Source: Valencia hispanica
Taxonomy: Eukaryota > Chordata > Actinopteri > Cyprinodontiformes > Valenciidae
Direction of reading: 5' to 3'
NCBI GenBank assembly: GCA_963556495.2
Contig: OY747702.1
Span: 14,784,903-14,848,902 of the forward strand
Length of the DNA stretch: 64,000 bases
Both the position numbers and the translations under genes were made by a program. The notes beneath the pieces are model-generated. The model saw nothing but the letters and a program-made list of their open reading frames with translations, was not told the origin of the DNA and made no database searches. This document shows positions 49,601 through 62,611 of this stretch, one piece after another. How positions within the stretch are numbered: the stretch's first letter is position 1; every line of letters begins with the position of its first letter.

Positions 49601-51480
49601 CCAAATAGTTGCGCCTGTGAACCAATGAAAACACCACCATTAGCATATGTCACAAAACAATATGCGCAGAGGTGCTTTTTCTGACCTTCTATAGCTAACG
49701 ACAGTTGAAGTGTTTCCAGAATTAGAGCGCCCCCAAACAGCTTTTTAACGAGGATCTGAGTGCCTCCTGTGCGCACATCATTTCTTTTCAAGTCCTGATT
49801 GGGCATCACATCCTGTCAGACAGAACCTGTAAAACCGACCTGCAGGCAGCTCGATAGGTCGCATCATTTTAGGCCTGATGAAAGGAAACAGTCTTGGACG
49901 GCTTCATTCGTACATAAACTGTAATGGTCTTAAATCCCATGAAGATGTTTAGTGAATACAGTCTGTTTGCAGATAGGGGTCGAGAAGAATAGCTGGAGTA
50001 TATGAAGTGATATGGCCAGGAGGAGGAAACAAATGTGCTGCTAACTGTGTCTGGGTGTGTGGGTGCAGGTGATAAATCATGTCACTATTTAGACTCTGCT
50101 TCTGTCCAGCATCTTTCATCTCTCTCTGATTTCATTGTTCTTTGCCCCAAGTGCTCTTTTTCCTGACCCTGATCTTTTTTTCTTTTTTTTCTTCATCTCT
50201 GTGTGTCTTTCCTCTCTCTTTAGCCTCAGTCTAACTTTTTTTCCTCAACTTTCCCATTCCCATTATTGCTAGAGTTGTGACCTTACCTGACATGTTGCTG
50301 TTACGTCCAGCTAAGAGAGCTGAAAGCAAGAGTACAGGGACACCAACTTGCAGTTGAAAAACAAGCAATTTCTATTTGTCTTTTTTTCTTTTCAAATCTA
50401 TATCTTGAGGCGTGTGTCAGGGTCACGTTCAGACATTCCTGCCAATCACAGACACATTTGGTAACGCACTGACCTTTAAACTTTCTCTAATTCTTTAGCA
50501 TTTTTAAGTACACTGGAACTACCAGAGGCAGTTTTTAACCTTCATGTTCTTTTCGTATACACTGTGGTGAACATAATCAACTCTGAAAAATAATAGTCTG
50601 GAAAACAGTCAATAGTCAATAACTGATCTTTAAACTTTGCTATTTGCTTCTTTAGTTCTCCCCAGATCAAGAAAACAAAAACTTGCAAAATGTTTTTATA
50701 AGCATGGCCTATAAGCATGGCCTTCCACAGCGGGCGTCCAAGCCAGCTGTGGAAACATGTTTCTTTGGGGTGTAACAAGATCTGAATTGATGTAAGTGCA
50801 TGCTATTATTATGAGCAGCAGACATGAAGTTGTGTTCTTCAGGCTTGATGCCCTGTATCAGTGTTTGAGACTCGTATTCCTTTCACACTATTGCCATTTG
50901 TGCTGGTGTGTTCTAGTTGATCCTTAATAGTTGTATCTTTAAAGTATTGCCTGTGACAGTTGTGTTAGCATATGATTTTTCTATAATGTTCCATCATGTT
51001 CATCATATTCAGACCTGTCATCACATCGTTATATGGTTTTGATGCTCCACAGATGTCCGGGAAATGTTCCTTCCTCTTCGTAAAACCTGAATGATTGCCA
51101 GCCATTAGTTTTGATGGAGCATAATAAAATGTTGCATTATGTTCACAGTAAAATTTGCTATAAATATGCACATCTGAGAGGGGATCAGGCCAAATGGCAG
51201 TTTAAGGGTTTTACATTATCTTTCCAATCGGTGCACTGCTGATGTTTAAGGCCTCCTACACACGGGACTGGGATTGTCCCACTGTATTAAAAATGATCCA
51301 GAACTAGACATGTCTTGACCTGTCTTAACGGTGAATCCCACGGATTCACCTCTTTACTGACTTTTTTGTAGAGCCTGTCGAAAATATTCAAAAGACAATG
51401 CAGCTTGGGAAGCTGAAACATCTTGTCGCAATGGTACTTGACATGCTATTGGTTGGCACTTGCAAAGCAACCAAACCAGG
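49601..51480. other. Anonymous sequence
   Basis: No gene or clear repeat is supported. A pyrimidine-rich tract at 50140-50230 does not border a convincing exon. Confidence 0.4.
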
Positions 51481-51494
51481 ATCTCTATTTATTT

Positions 51495-52143
51495 TCCCCT
51501 GACGCTGATTGGCTGTGCCCCATCTGCGGCTGATCCAGAACGCTGCTGCTCGTGTCCTCAATAGGACCAGGAAAGTAGAGCACATCACCCCAGTTCTAAA
51601 GTCCTTACACTGGCTCCCTGTAGCTCAGAGAATAGACTTCAAATTACTCCTACTAGTTTATAAATCATTACATGGCTTAGCACCAAAATATGTTGAAGAC
51701 CTGTTGTCATGGTACCAACCACCAAGACCACTCAGGTCTTCCAACTCTAGTCTGCTAAACATCCCTAGACTCAGAACCAAACATGGAGAAGCAGCTTTCA
51801 GTTTCTATGCTCCCCTATCTGGAACAGACTTCCTGACGAGTGTAGAGCTGCTGAAACTCTGAACTGCTTTAAATCGAGACTAAAAACCCATCTGTTCAGA
51901 ATTGCCTTCGAGTAAATGCTTGATGTCATATGTATGAAATGTGTTCATGCTTTCTTGCTTTATTGTGCATCATGTGTAGTGTGTGTTTCATGCTAATTTG
52001 CTACTTTTACTTTTAATTTCCAATGTTATATTCCATGTCTGTTTGTTTTTTGCTTTTTAAATCACAAAATCATGTAAAGCACCTTGAATTACCCTGCTGT
52101 TGAAAGTGTGCTATACAAAAACATTTGCCTTGTCTTGCGTTGC
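51495..52143 (+). mobile_element. L2-like LINE 3' fragment
   Basis: It starts inside the reverse transcriptase C-terminal region and runs to the tail GTAAAGCACCTTGAATTACC, GTGCTATACAAAAACATTTG, ending in TTGCCTTGTCTTGCGTTGCC repeats. A 5'-truncated copy, different from the copy at 38393 but of the same clade. Confidence 0.85.
51509..51862 (+). pseudogene. LINE reverse transcriptase C-terminal fragment
   Basis: The open frame reads LIQNAAARVLNRTRKVEHIT, PVLKSLHWLPVAQRIDFKLL and LRTKHGEAAFSFYAP. It aligns block by block with the C-terminal part of the minus-strand LINE at 38938-39918 (IQNSAARVLTKTGRREHITP). After 51820 the frame shifts and ends early. The catalytic core is not present. Confidence 0.85.
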
Positions 52144-53040
52144 CTTGTCGGGGAGCGGAGATGAGGAAGACTGTAGATACTAGCTTCTGGGGTAGTGCTA
52201 AGCAGGTTTCCCCTGTGCATATAATGCATATTAGGGTATATTTGGTGTTTGAACTATTAAAACAGGCAGCTATAGGTGTTTTAAGAGGGGGACTCAAGTA
52301 TTCGCAAATTTTAGCTATTCACTGGCAGCTGGTGCCCCTAAGCCCTATGTATAATGGTCCACTGTGGTCAGGTACTGGTGGTCCATTCTTTTGTTCCCAC
52401 CTAGGTTCTGTGTGCTGCATGGGGAAGGCTAGTATCAACCCTTTTTCTCATACAATTTTTAAAAAAAGCTTCTCCTGTGTGATAGTGACAGCAATGATGG
52501 GTAGGACAGAGAGTAATGACAGCCCAATGTTTCAACAGGACTGGACCCTGCTTGTAAACGCTAAACAGAATCCTGCCTGTCCTGTCTGCTTACTGTGTCA
52601 GGGAGAAAATTACTAACATCCCTACTATGAGTCTTCATTTGCTAAACATATGCTGCTCAATGCCAAATGGGTCATTAAACCAATTTAAGTGTGTGTGTGA
52701 GTCTGCTCATGTGTTTGTACACGCTGTCTGCACCATAGTGTACTGCTGCTTGTGGTGTTTTTTTGTTTTTTTTGTTGTCTGTGTATGGGTATGTATTATG
52801 GATTAGTATGTTGTATTGATGAGCACATATGGTGTTCCCATATGGGTGTGTCATGGTTTGTGAGGTCTTAATACAGTGATCCAGGCACAAAGCCAAATAC
52901 GGGTCCAAGTGGCAAGCGGCTGCCAAGTTAGGTCAGAAAAACAAGTTAACATGAAAAAAAAAACAGGGAATGCACATGGAGTGCCTCGATTTCTTCTTGA
53001 ATTGTGGGTCCTAGATTTGCCGTCTTAATACAAAGTAATT
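52144..53040. other. Mostly anonymous sequence
   Basis: No gene is supported. TATTCGCAAATTTTAGCTAT at about 52299-52318 followed by CCCCTAAGCCCTATGTATAA resembles the edge of a vertebrate MITE family with ATTCGCG-type ends, but mutations prevent a firm call. Confidence 0.35.
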
Positions 53041-53042
53041 TG

Positions 53043-54623
53043 CAGTGTCTTGCAAAAACAACAATTTTACAACCACAAACATCAATGCATTTTATTGGGA
53101 TTTGATGTAATAGTCCAACACAAAAAGATGCACAATTGTGAAGTGAAACTAAAATCTTTAAGATCAGAAAAAAGTGACATGTATTTATATTCAGCTTCCT
53201 TTACTCCAATACCTCTTAATGAAATTTAGTCAACACTCACTTATTTAATCAGTACGGCTTTTCTGTGTGTGATTTACTCTGAAGGCCTCAGAGGTTCTCC
53301 GGTGTGTGAATCTGTAGCAGGGCAACTCGTATTAGTGCCCCCATTTGTCTTTGTGAAAGAGTAGCAAGAAGAAATACATAGGATGTCTTATTTGATGTTT
53401 GCCATAATACATGTAGGGAAAACTGCAAACATGTGGAAGAAGGTGCTTTAGTTAGATGAGACAAAAATGTAACCGATTGGCCCACATGCTAAATTATATG
53501 TGTGGCGGAAAACTAGCAGAGCACACCACCCCCTCACTTAAAGGGGGGGTGGGGGGGTATTATGCAAAATTGACTTTCTGAAGCTTAATATCCTGAGAAC
53601 CTGTCTTTCCCTCATTAAAAACATACCTGAAGTGTTGCTCTGACCCATTCACTCATGTTAGAGTAATCTTTGAGTCTCTGCCGGTCTCTGCTGGTATCTC
53701 TCGGGGTTGCTGAAACGCCTGCTCCCACCTATCCCCGCCTTTTCCACTCATCTCCTCCTCCGACCTTATGTACTCACCCAAGAGCCTCGCCCCCGCAGAG
53801 CTCCCCACCCCTCCCCACCTCACACAACTCCGGCTGAGTCCCAGGTGCAGTAATTATCAAACACCAGCTGCAGCTGCGTGTCTTTTGTGGGATTGTTTTT
53901 CCGACTCCGTGCATGCTGCGATGATGCACGGTATGTGACGAACTGAAGGGGGAGTGTCAGAAAGAGTAGGAGGGTCTTAGAGAGGCACAGGCGAAAATCA
54001 AGGCGTCCAATACGGAAGTAAATTTCTTTAAGGTGGATTTGGATATATGACAGACTTTTAAAAGACTTAAGGTGACAATTTTATTGGAGTGTGCTATAGA
54101 AGCGTAATATGTGCCTAGAAGAAGCATAATACCCCCCCCTTTAAACAAAGCGGTGGCAGAATCATGCTGGGGAGCCCTCAAAAGACTTTATAGACTGAGA
54201 CAGAGGTTCACATTTCAGCCTTAAACACACATCCAGAGCTACAATGAAATGGATCAGATCAAACTATAGTCTAGTGTTAAACACTCGCCAATGAGTTTGG
54301 TTGATCTAGAGCTATTTGGCACCAGGTAAACAAAACGTTCATTTTCTAGGGGTGGATATTTTGTTGAGACATATTCAAAATAACTTGAAGCTTTAGTTCC
54401 AAGGAAAGCTGCTTCTATGATTGTCTGAATACAAGACAATCAACTGAATACAGAAAAAGAAAAAAAAAATCAAAATTGTGCATAATTCTCTTTTTCATTT
54501 TACAAATATGCACTTATTTGTGTTGATCTATCACATAAAATCTCAGTAAAATACTTGAAGTTTGAGTTTAACAATACAAAATGTGAAAAAGTTGAAAGGG
54601 TATGAATAATTTAAAAGCCACTG
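53043..54623 (+). mobile_element. Decayed Tc1 (D) split by a MITE
   Basis: Left end CAGTGTCTTGCAAAAACAAC and right end, inverted, CAGTGGCTTTTAAATTATTC are Tc1-type. Between them are leader text (GAAGGCCTCAGAGGTTCTCC) and transposase scraps: AGAGTAGCAAGAAGAAATAC, AACATGTGGAAGAAGGTGCT, TATGTGTGGCGGAAAAC. On both sides of the MITE the text is continuous with the GGTGGCAG block of the gene. Many frame breaks; dead copy. Confidence 0.82.
53542..54140. mobile_element. 599-bp TTAA MITE, piggyBac-type ends
   Basis: TTAA lies immediately outside both ends (53538-53541 and 54141-54144). The left end AGGGGGGGTGGGGGGGTATTATGC and the right end inverted, AGGGGGGGGTATTATGC, form the terminal inverted repeat. 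Joining the flanks makes the Tc1 relic continuous, which shows it is an insertion. The body is GC-richer than its surroundings and noncoding. Confidence 0.88.
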
Positions 54624-55050
54624 TTCATCAAACTGCTAAATAAACTGAAATGTAATCACTTCTTTAGCTTATGAAATCCCTTTTAAGACATATAGGTCAA
54701 TTCTTTAGTCAGCTCGTCAGGTGACAAAACACCGAGGCCACAACAACTGACAAAGAAATTAATAAGTCATACAGCAGGTATGACACATTTTTGATTAATA
54801 TTGTCTTTAGAAATATATGTCAAGCTCCGTTTTTTGCAAATGAATCCTGTTAGGGACCCAATATATTTCTGTCTGAGTGAGAGCTACAGCTGGTAATCAG
54901 TGTGTTTTTAATTTCCTGTATAATCAGAACCTGACAGGGTTTTCATGCAAAGCCTCTTTTTCTGTGACTTTGAGATAATCTGGATTAGACATGCCCAGCA
55001 AGCACCAGAAGGTAACTCAAACATGTCTGCATTGACCATTTGGACAAAAA

Positions 55051-55168
55051 CTCACTCACTCACTCACTCACTCACTCACTCACTCACTCACTCACTCACT
55101 CACTCACTCACTCACTCACTCACTCACTCACTCACTCACTCACTCACTCACTCACTCACTCACTCACT
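55051..55168. repeat. CACT microsatellite
   Basis: About 29 uninterrupted CACT units; it adjoins an RTE-like repeat on its right. The Thr/His/Ser/Leu frame across it is not a gene. Confidence 0.98.
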
Positions 55169-55194
55169 TTTTTGTTGTTGCACCCGCCTTGAAT

Positions 55195-55440
55195 AGTTCA
55201 GGGTTGCAGTGGGGGCTGCCACCTTTCCCAGCTGTCAATAGACCCTGGACGGATCGCCAGCCCATCAGAAGGCCAACACAGAGACATACGACACAGACAA
55301 CCTTCCTTACACAAAAGTATCTCCTAAAGACACATTCTACTCATTAAGTGACCAAAGGTGCATGTTTTTTGGACTGAGAGGAAAACAGAGTACCCGAAGT
55401 ACACATGCCTGCATAGGGGAAAGTTCCAGGTACACACAGC
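55195..55440 (+). repeat. RTE-like repeat
   Basis: Contains GCAGTGGGGGCTGCCACC, GACCCTGGACGGATCGCCAG, CAACACAGAGACATACGACA, TTTTTTGGACTGAGAGGAAA, in the same order as 2611-2880. Confidence 0.7.
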
Positions 55441-55584
55441 CACACATGTGCCTCCAATAAGCTAAGCTGTTATCAATTAATCAGAAGATCACATGGCTAC
55501 AACATCATCATCGGGGATTTCCCAGATAACGTACTGTATTTGAACTGAAGAAATTCTCCAAAAAATGTTTTGTCAGTATTCTGG

Positions 55585-55725
55585 CATTTAACATCCATCC
55601 ATCCATTTTCTGTACCCGTCATTCCTAATGCAGGTTTGCGGGGCTTCTGGTGCCTATCTCCAGCTGTCATGGGGAGAGAGGCGGGGTACACCCTGGACAG
55701 GTCGCCAGTCCATCGCAGTGGCATT
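55585..55725 (+). repeat. RTE-like repeat
   Basis: Begins with CATCCATCCATCCATTTTCT and has GGCGGGGTACACCCTGGACA then GTCGCCAGTCCATCGCAG. A partial copy next to the preceding one; it seems closest to the common fish consensus. Confidence 0.75.
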
Positions 55726-55817
55726 TCACAAATGGAAATAAATTAGGCAATCCTAACTGACCTATAACGGTAAATGTTTAGGTCAGTTTGTTGTTAGATG
55801 GTGAGGAAAAAACGACT

Positions 55818-56213
55818 ATTGCCCCGTTTCCACTGAGCGGTACGGCACGGGCCTGGCAGAACTCTATTTTGTCTGTTTCCATAGTGCAACTGACCTGTAG
55901 CGCACCATTCGTGGACCTCATTCAGTTGTAGATCCATAGGACAACATTGGTACGGTATGGTTAGGACAAAGCTACTGGCGTCACACAACACAGTCCATTG
56001 ATTGGGGGAACAGAAAAAAGAGCACGAGACATTTTAGTGCGTTAGCTTTGTCCTCACACTATGATGCCATGTTAGACATTTGGGTTTAACACCGCCTGCC
56101 AGCTGTGAGCCTAGCTGGCGGTGGAAACGCTCTCCTTGAATACACCGGACCATAAAATAGAGTATCGAATCCCACCAACCTTTGCCCTACCGCTCACTGA
56201 AAACGAGCCATTA
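55818..56213. mobile_element. Inverted-repeat MITE, ~396 bp
   Basis: CCCCGTTTCCACTGAGCGGT at the left is mirrored by ACCGCTCACTGAAAACGAGC at the right. The target duplication could not be resolved. Several GGTACGG/ACCGTACC-like blocks lie inside. It is typical of fish DNA MITEs; superfamily unknown. Confidence 0.65.
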
Positions 56214-56232
56214 GTGTTTTTTTTATACAAAG

Positions 56233-56440
56233 TTATAGGTGTCAAATTCTGGTCCTGAAGGGCCTCCTGCAACTTTTAGTTGTTTTTTTCTGCTTCAACA
56301 CACCTGAATCAAAATATTACGTCATAAACAGGACTGGATGAAGAGGAGGTAATTCAGCCATTTGATTCAGATGTGTCGGACCAAAGACACATGTGAAAGT
56401 TGCAGAACTCTGGCCCTTAAAGACTGGATTAGTACATCTC
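56233..56440. mobile_element. hAT-like MITE, decayed
   Basis: TAGGTGTCAAATTCTGGTCC and the inverse of GGCCCTTAAAGACTGGATT form imperfect ends; CTTCAACACACCTGAATCA is mirrored by TGATTCAGATGTGTCGG. Related in style to the copies at 7025 and 22710. Confidence 0.6.
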
Positions 56441-58380
56441 TGTTTTATGGATTAAACTGCACATGTTTATGTAATGTCAAGTGTAGAAACATGCTTTACC
56501 ACTGGTTTGTTTTGTACATGCAGAATTTTGTTTGGTTTGGGAAAATGCTTCACATAACATTATGTTTTAGTGGGTTCAAAGCAGCAGTCTGGTGCACACT
56601 GATCTCATATATTGCTAAATCCCACATTTCCCCTCTTTTTTTTACCAAATATATATTTTATGTGGTTTGGAAGTAAAAAGATTTAAGGGGAAAATTCCCG
56701 CTTGTGATGAAATTCTGTAAGAAAAAATGTAATCATAGGGTGGGTGATGTGAAAAAGGAAACAAATACACATAAATGTGGAAAACATATTTGTAAATCAG
56801 TAATACGTTCGGTGGGATCAGGTTAAGTTCATTTGACTGGATTTATGTTTTGAGTGCAATGTGAGATGCTCGTATACGGCGGGATGGGGTTGACTGACAT
56901 TTTAATGAGAAATTGAATGTTTCAACTGGCTTTCCCTAACCCTCATTAACTTTTATTAGGTGCTGCCCTCAAGCTAAGCAGACTTAGTACAGACACAAGG
57001 GAAAGTAACTTATTTGGAATCCAGCGTTTGGTAGATACAGCTTTTGTCATAATCCTGTATGATTGTTCATAAATGACAGTAATTAATACTAATCAGGTAA
57101 AAAAGAATAACAATCTGAGGGCTGTACATTGGTTTTTAGTTTTCTTCAAAAGGCAGCAGGAGACAAGAACCTTTTCACCAAGATATTCCTTTCAAAGCAA
57201 AACAACACGTAACAGCTACGTTAATAGTCCACCCAGAATTAAAAGCAGTCTTTCTGTTAAGATAAAACTGTGATTGATATCTTACGCTTTCATACTCTGC
57301 TGATCTACCCACTTTCACTACTTTGGATTGTAAGACATTTGTTAGCCCGACATTCATGAGCAACAACAGCACGTTAGCCAGTGACAGAGGTGAAGCTGAG
57401 ACTGATGCCATGCTGGCCTGAGTGGGTGAGGGTTTTTACATCACTGTAATCGGTGCTGAGCACTTGTGCGTGCCCTTTCAGTTCACCAACTCACACACTG
57501 TATGGAAGGACACCTGAAGAAGCATACACACCCTCTCACATGCCTTCACACAAGCCTGCGCAGAGACCACTGTGGTCTTAGCGGCTCCATGCTGGATGTG
57601 ATGTTATAAGAAGTGGCTTAATGGTGCCATATTGTGTCCCCTCTCTCAAAGACATTCACAAGTACACATGCATGTACTTACACACAAAGAGTCGCTTAAA
57701 ACTCATATCATATACTTTTCTGAGACCACTGGGCACACTCTTCCAGCTAGAAACTGTACACTATTGGAATATAACATTTTTCTTACAAGTTCAGTGGAAT
57801 TCCCTTTTTTTTGTTATGGGATCTAAATTAGGTCATGTTTTAAAACCTTTTTATTCTGTCCCAGAATTAAATTCACTTTATAAAGGAAAGCTTGGCTTAT
57901 ATTAGCGGGGCCTGTCAGGAGGCGCTGTTTTTTAGAACGGTGATGGAAACATCTGAAGGCCGTCCATCAGATTGCAATTCACACCCCTGAGCACTTGGTG
58001 CAGACGCGCAGACATTTTCAGCTTTATGCACAGCCCGCAAGTAATTTAATCAATCAAAAAAAAAAGGTTCTCGTGAGAGCATCATGTCAGACCTAGACAC
58101 CGTACTCCATGCATCTCGCTCTCAGGGAGCAGACAGCATATTGAAGAGATTTGGAGGCTTTGAAGCGTGTCTCTGCTGAAACAACGGTGCAGAAGGAGCG
58201 CATGCTGCGGGATTTCCACCTGCATATAAATAACTTTACAGAATTCAGCTACCATGCCCCCCGAAAGTTTCTAACAACTTTGACAATAACACAACATCAG
58301 AACGTAGGCTCTTGTGGCTGCAGCGCCTAGTTGCACTTGCCTTGCTCAGACTGGTGAGGTATTAGCATGGCAGCAATTTA
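56441..58380. other. Anonymous sequence
   Basis: No gene or repeat is supported. Confidence 0.4.
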
Positions 58381-58381
58381 C

Positions 58382-58539
<158 letters not shown>

Positions 58540-61250
58540 GTAGTTAAAATTTGGACAATGCAGGGTTTGAATTCGTCAACTGACAACAACTGCAGAAGTG
58601 ACAGTGATATGATGACTAATGTGGGCGACAGGATATTAAATGATAGACAGATGACTATCTGACTTACTCACAAGATGAGTGACTGGGTGAGCGGCAGATT
58701 GACTGTCTGACATGTTGACGGGATGAATTTCCTGGAAAAAAGAGAAAATTGAACCTTTTCTGATTCTATTTTGGTGGTGAAGACTGATGTGTTTGGTTGA
58801 CAGAAAGGCTGACTCAGTGACTGGCTGAGAATGTGACCCCTTTGCTTGGTTCTGTACACAGCTGATGCTCAAGACTTACTTGACTCACCGAGGGTTGGCT
58901 TGGTGGTCCTGTGGCTGGCTGCCTGCAAGGCCAATCAGAGCTGAAAGCTGCTGCTTTGTTGACTGTTGGACAAAAAGACTTCCTTGAACGTATCGGGCAA
59001 GTTCAGTGGTTGTATTTATGGTGATGTGTACTGATTAAACGTACAGAGCAGCGAAACCGTCCAAATCTGTTTGATTGACTCACTGTCTAGAGACGAGAAC
59101 ATTTTATACATTATTCCAATGATACGAGTTCTAAATATACAGTAATAGCTGTGAATTTGCCCATTTCTTTCTGTCGTGTGGGTCTAAATGTATCCTTTGT
59201 ACAGTATATGTCTCTGCTCTTTTAGTTTCTCACTTTACTCCTCTAGTGAGCTATCTTGTATTCGTTTTACTTCTCGTTATTTCCTTTTCTGTTGTTTAAG
59301 TGGTGCTATTTTAACTCTTGTTCTTCCCTCTGCCTTGCTCCCCTAAGAAAAAAAAGTGGCCATGTTTAGAGGAAATCCACTTCTCTTTACCCAGATTACC
59401 ACATTCCTTATCTTAGTAATGAAACCAGGATAACAACTTGATGGGATTGGAGTGGAATACAATATGTTAAGGAACAGAAGGGAGCAGCGGTGGATCGTGG
59501 TAGCAGTGAACCGATTTGAAAGCTAAACTGTAATGTAAAAAGACACATTACTCAGTTTTTTTAACAAGACCTTGATGGGAAATGATTACTATTGTCTAAG
59601 AGGTTTCTTTAGCTGTTTCTCTTTCTTTTCTTTTCAACTCAAACAAAATACAGCCTAAAATGAGGGTGTTTCAGTTGCTTTTGTAATGCAACGCACATCA
59701 TTTAAAATAAATCTCTTCTTACAGTAAGTACAGATTTTAAAAGAGAAGTAGAGGTCTTAGCTCCAGCAAAGTCAGCAGAAACTGCTGTAAAACACACCCA
59801 AGAGCATCCTCAGAACTAAGTCACACATAAACTGCTCTTCCAGGAAGACTTCTCCCTCACAAATATTTTCAAGTTTGAAAAGAAGAAACACCAAATTCTT
59901 GTAAACACTTCACATCTCCTTTCCTCTTTTTTTTCTATCTTGTGCTCTGTAATGAAAGTTTTTATACCTCCATTACATTTCTTGTTGCACTTTTGCTCAT
60001 TTCTTCTTCCTCTTAGGGGGAGGCAAGCCTCTGTTGTCCACAACGGTGACCTCTGTGCTCTTAAACGTCTTATTTGCTGTGGCTTGTGACAGCAGGAGAG
60101 TTTTCTGGGCGAGGTGTAGCTGACAAACATCTAGTGGAGGCTGCTTTAATTATGAGTATGTATGTGTGTGTGTTGGGTGTTGGGGTACATGAATGTTCAT
60201 GCATTGTGTTGGACTCCAGAACAGCACAGCAGCTGCTAATTAACATGACAGAAAGCTGTAATGCTGTCTGTCTGCTTTTTCATCATTGAGTTTTTTCCTC
60301 ATCATTGAGTTTTTTGGGATTTCACTTTTATACTTTGCAATCTTCTTGTTTTAATCATATTTTCACATTTTTAGCCATTATTTATATCTTAATTGTTGTG
60401 TGTAATCAAGTCTACTTGTAATTTGCCTCACCGGTGACTGAGCACTTGTGACAAACATTGTAAAAAGAACAAAAAAAAAAAAAGACAATCCTGGCAGCAT
60501 TTATTTAAGCGTATTTTCTGCTCCATTTCTGACCGGCATTATTACTCTGACGTGTATGTTTGTGTGCCGCCGTTCCTATTTCACCCAAGAACTGCTTGAC
60601 CAGGAAACTTGTTATTATTAACCTGCTACACTGGTTGAGTAAAATATAGTAGCTGGGAATGGAAGCAGCAGAATTCTCCATATTTGTTTTATTCGTGAGG
60701 TTTTAACTCCGCTACGGTAATGCAGATGTCAGCAATGTCGTCTAAGTAAGCTGTACATGAACGATGGTGATATTCAGTGATGATGTCGATAGCCCTCCAA
60801 GGCATAATGTCGACCTTTCTGAAGGCTCCTCGAAGATATTAACTGTTGTCTCCAAAAGTTGTCAAGAGGGATTGTTTTGGAAATAACTGCTCATTGTAAA
60901 CGTGCAGTAAGAGACAACGGCTTGTCCAAGTTAGCAACAGTAACTATGGAGGGTGGGGCTTAGCAGGACTTAGCGACAGGTAAATTCTCATACAAGAACA
61001 TATGACACAGGCGCTTTAGCAGTACAATAAATATCTGATATAACTGAAATGGTTAGAGTCATTGATGCAGGGATCCATGCTTTTTAGTTGCTCTCACTCT
61101 TCCATTTGCATGTAGGAACTAAAACCGAGACTTGTTGGAGCAGGCAACGTTTTTTCCAATCTGTAACTGTCCAGTTTTTGAAATCCTGTATGAAATGTAG
61201 CTACAGTTTTCTGTATTTAGCTGACAGCAGGGGCTCCAGGTTGGGTTTAT
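58540..61250. other. Anonymous sequence
   Basis: No gene is supported. A 20-bp unit (TCATCATTGAGTTTTTT) is duplicated in tandem at about 60280-60315. Confidence 0.4.
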
Positions 61251-61254
61251 ATGG

Positions 61255-61480
61255 GTTCAAATTCAATTCAATTCAAAATTACTTTATTAATCCCAAAGGG
61301 AAATTAAATGTTGTTGTAACTCATTATGCAAGTTCCTTCAAAGATTTGTTGTAGATACTGATGGCTGTGGGTAGGGATGATCTCCTGTAGCGCTCTGCAG
61401 ATCTGAAGAAGCCTCTGACTGAAGACGCTCTGTAGTTGTATGACAGTCTGATGTAGAGGATGCTCTGGATCTATGGCCTC
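61255..61480 (-). repeat. Rex1-like LINE 3' fragment
   Basis: Plus strand starts AAATTCAATTCAATTCAAAA and TTACTTTATTAATCCCAAAG (the inverse of the LINE 3' end), then GAAGAAGCCTCTGACTGAAG, GTTGTATGACAGTCTGATGT, AGAGGATGCTCTGGAT. The inverse of this order is present at 49041-49257, so both belong to one family. Confidence 0.85.
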
Positions 61481-61814
61481 TTATTTTCAACTCATCAGGG
61501 TTTTGTGGCTGTAGTTGAGGTATTATTTGAGCTTTTGTGATGTTAATCAGCTGCTGCCAGTTGTAAACCACCTTGTTGCCATGGTTATGCATCATAACAA
61601 ATGTCAAAAAATAAAAAGTATCAGCAAAAATCCTTTCAGCTGCACAGCATTCAAAACCAGAGAGAACACTTGTCCACAAAAACAATGTTTCTACCAGAAA
61701 TGGAAGAATTAAAGTTTTAAAAAAAGAACAAAATATGAACCAAAGTAACAGAGCTACTCCAACATGCTGCCACCTTGAGCGGCGCAATTCCGGAATTTAT
61801 TGATAAAGTTCAAT

Positions 61815-62160
61815 ATCATGCCACAGACGATTTTTGCGTGCAAAAAGATTTTGCATATGAATAGATGGTTTGTAGTTGTATAAAACAAGTCGTGCTTGTA
61901 AAGAAAATCTGAACCCGCGGAAACATTTTGTGGCTGTGCAAGAAACCTTTGTCTGCAGAAATGTTATTTGCAAACATGTAGATCAGTTTCGTAGTTGTGT
62001 TTTTTTTTCTGTGTGTGTGCAAATTAAATTTGTACCCGTAAAAGTTAAACGATCCAAAAAATCTGTGCGAGTGAGACATCTCGCGCTTGTGTGCAACACT
62101 GCACCTACGAGCTCGCAAAACAAAAACCTACAACCACAAAACGTTTTTACGGATTGAAGG
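61815..62160. repeat. Degenerate repeat with GTNGTTGTGTAAA-like phrases
   Basis: Phrases such as TTTGTAGTTGTATAAAACAA, TTTTGTGGCTGTGCAAGAAA, TTTCGTAGTTGTGTTTTTTT and the inverse-like CAAAACAAAAACCTACAACC recur at about 35-45-bp intervals. This suggests an eroded short-period repeat; the family is unknown. Confidence 0.4.
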
Positions 62161-62611
62161 CCGGTCAAATTCGTGCCACTAACAGCCAACCAGAAGAATG
62201 CATACTGCAAGCCAAACAGCCAATGACAGATGACGACGTCTTTTGGGGGAAAAAGTAGAAGAAGCTCAGAAAAGTTACAAAAATATCCACAGATTCGGCT
62301 TTTGCGGATCAATAACTTATCATCGGAGCATTGCTTTCACAAAACCGACACATCAGTGCAATCACAGCAAGGTGGACTGCGAGTTACTATCGTATCGTAT
62401 TTGATTTGATTTGAATCGTATTTTACTCAAAACGAGCCGTCCTCCGTGCGGGGAGACTTGCATTGGCCTCTATGAAGAGCCTGCTGGTGCGCGACAGTGA
62501 AGGGACCGTCTACAAATTGCAACACCGAAAAAGAAAGAAATATTCAATTCCTTCACCTAGGACAGGTGTACTGTCAACAAAATTGTGTATGTATGTATAT
62601 ATATAAACACA

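Noticed and set aside
61338..61787. 149-residue minus-strand frame as a membrane protein gene
   Set aside because: Its C-terminal half is out-of-frame LINE 3' sequence and the rest has no recognisable domain.
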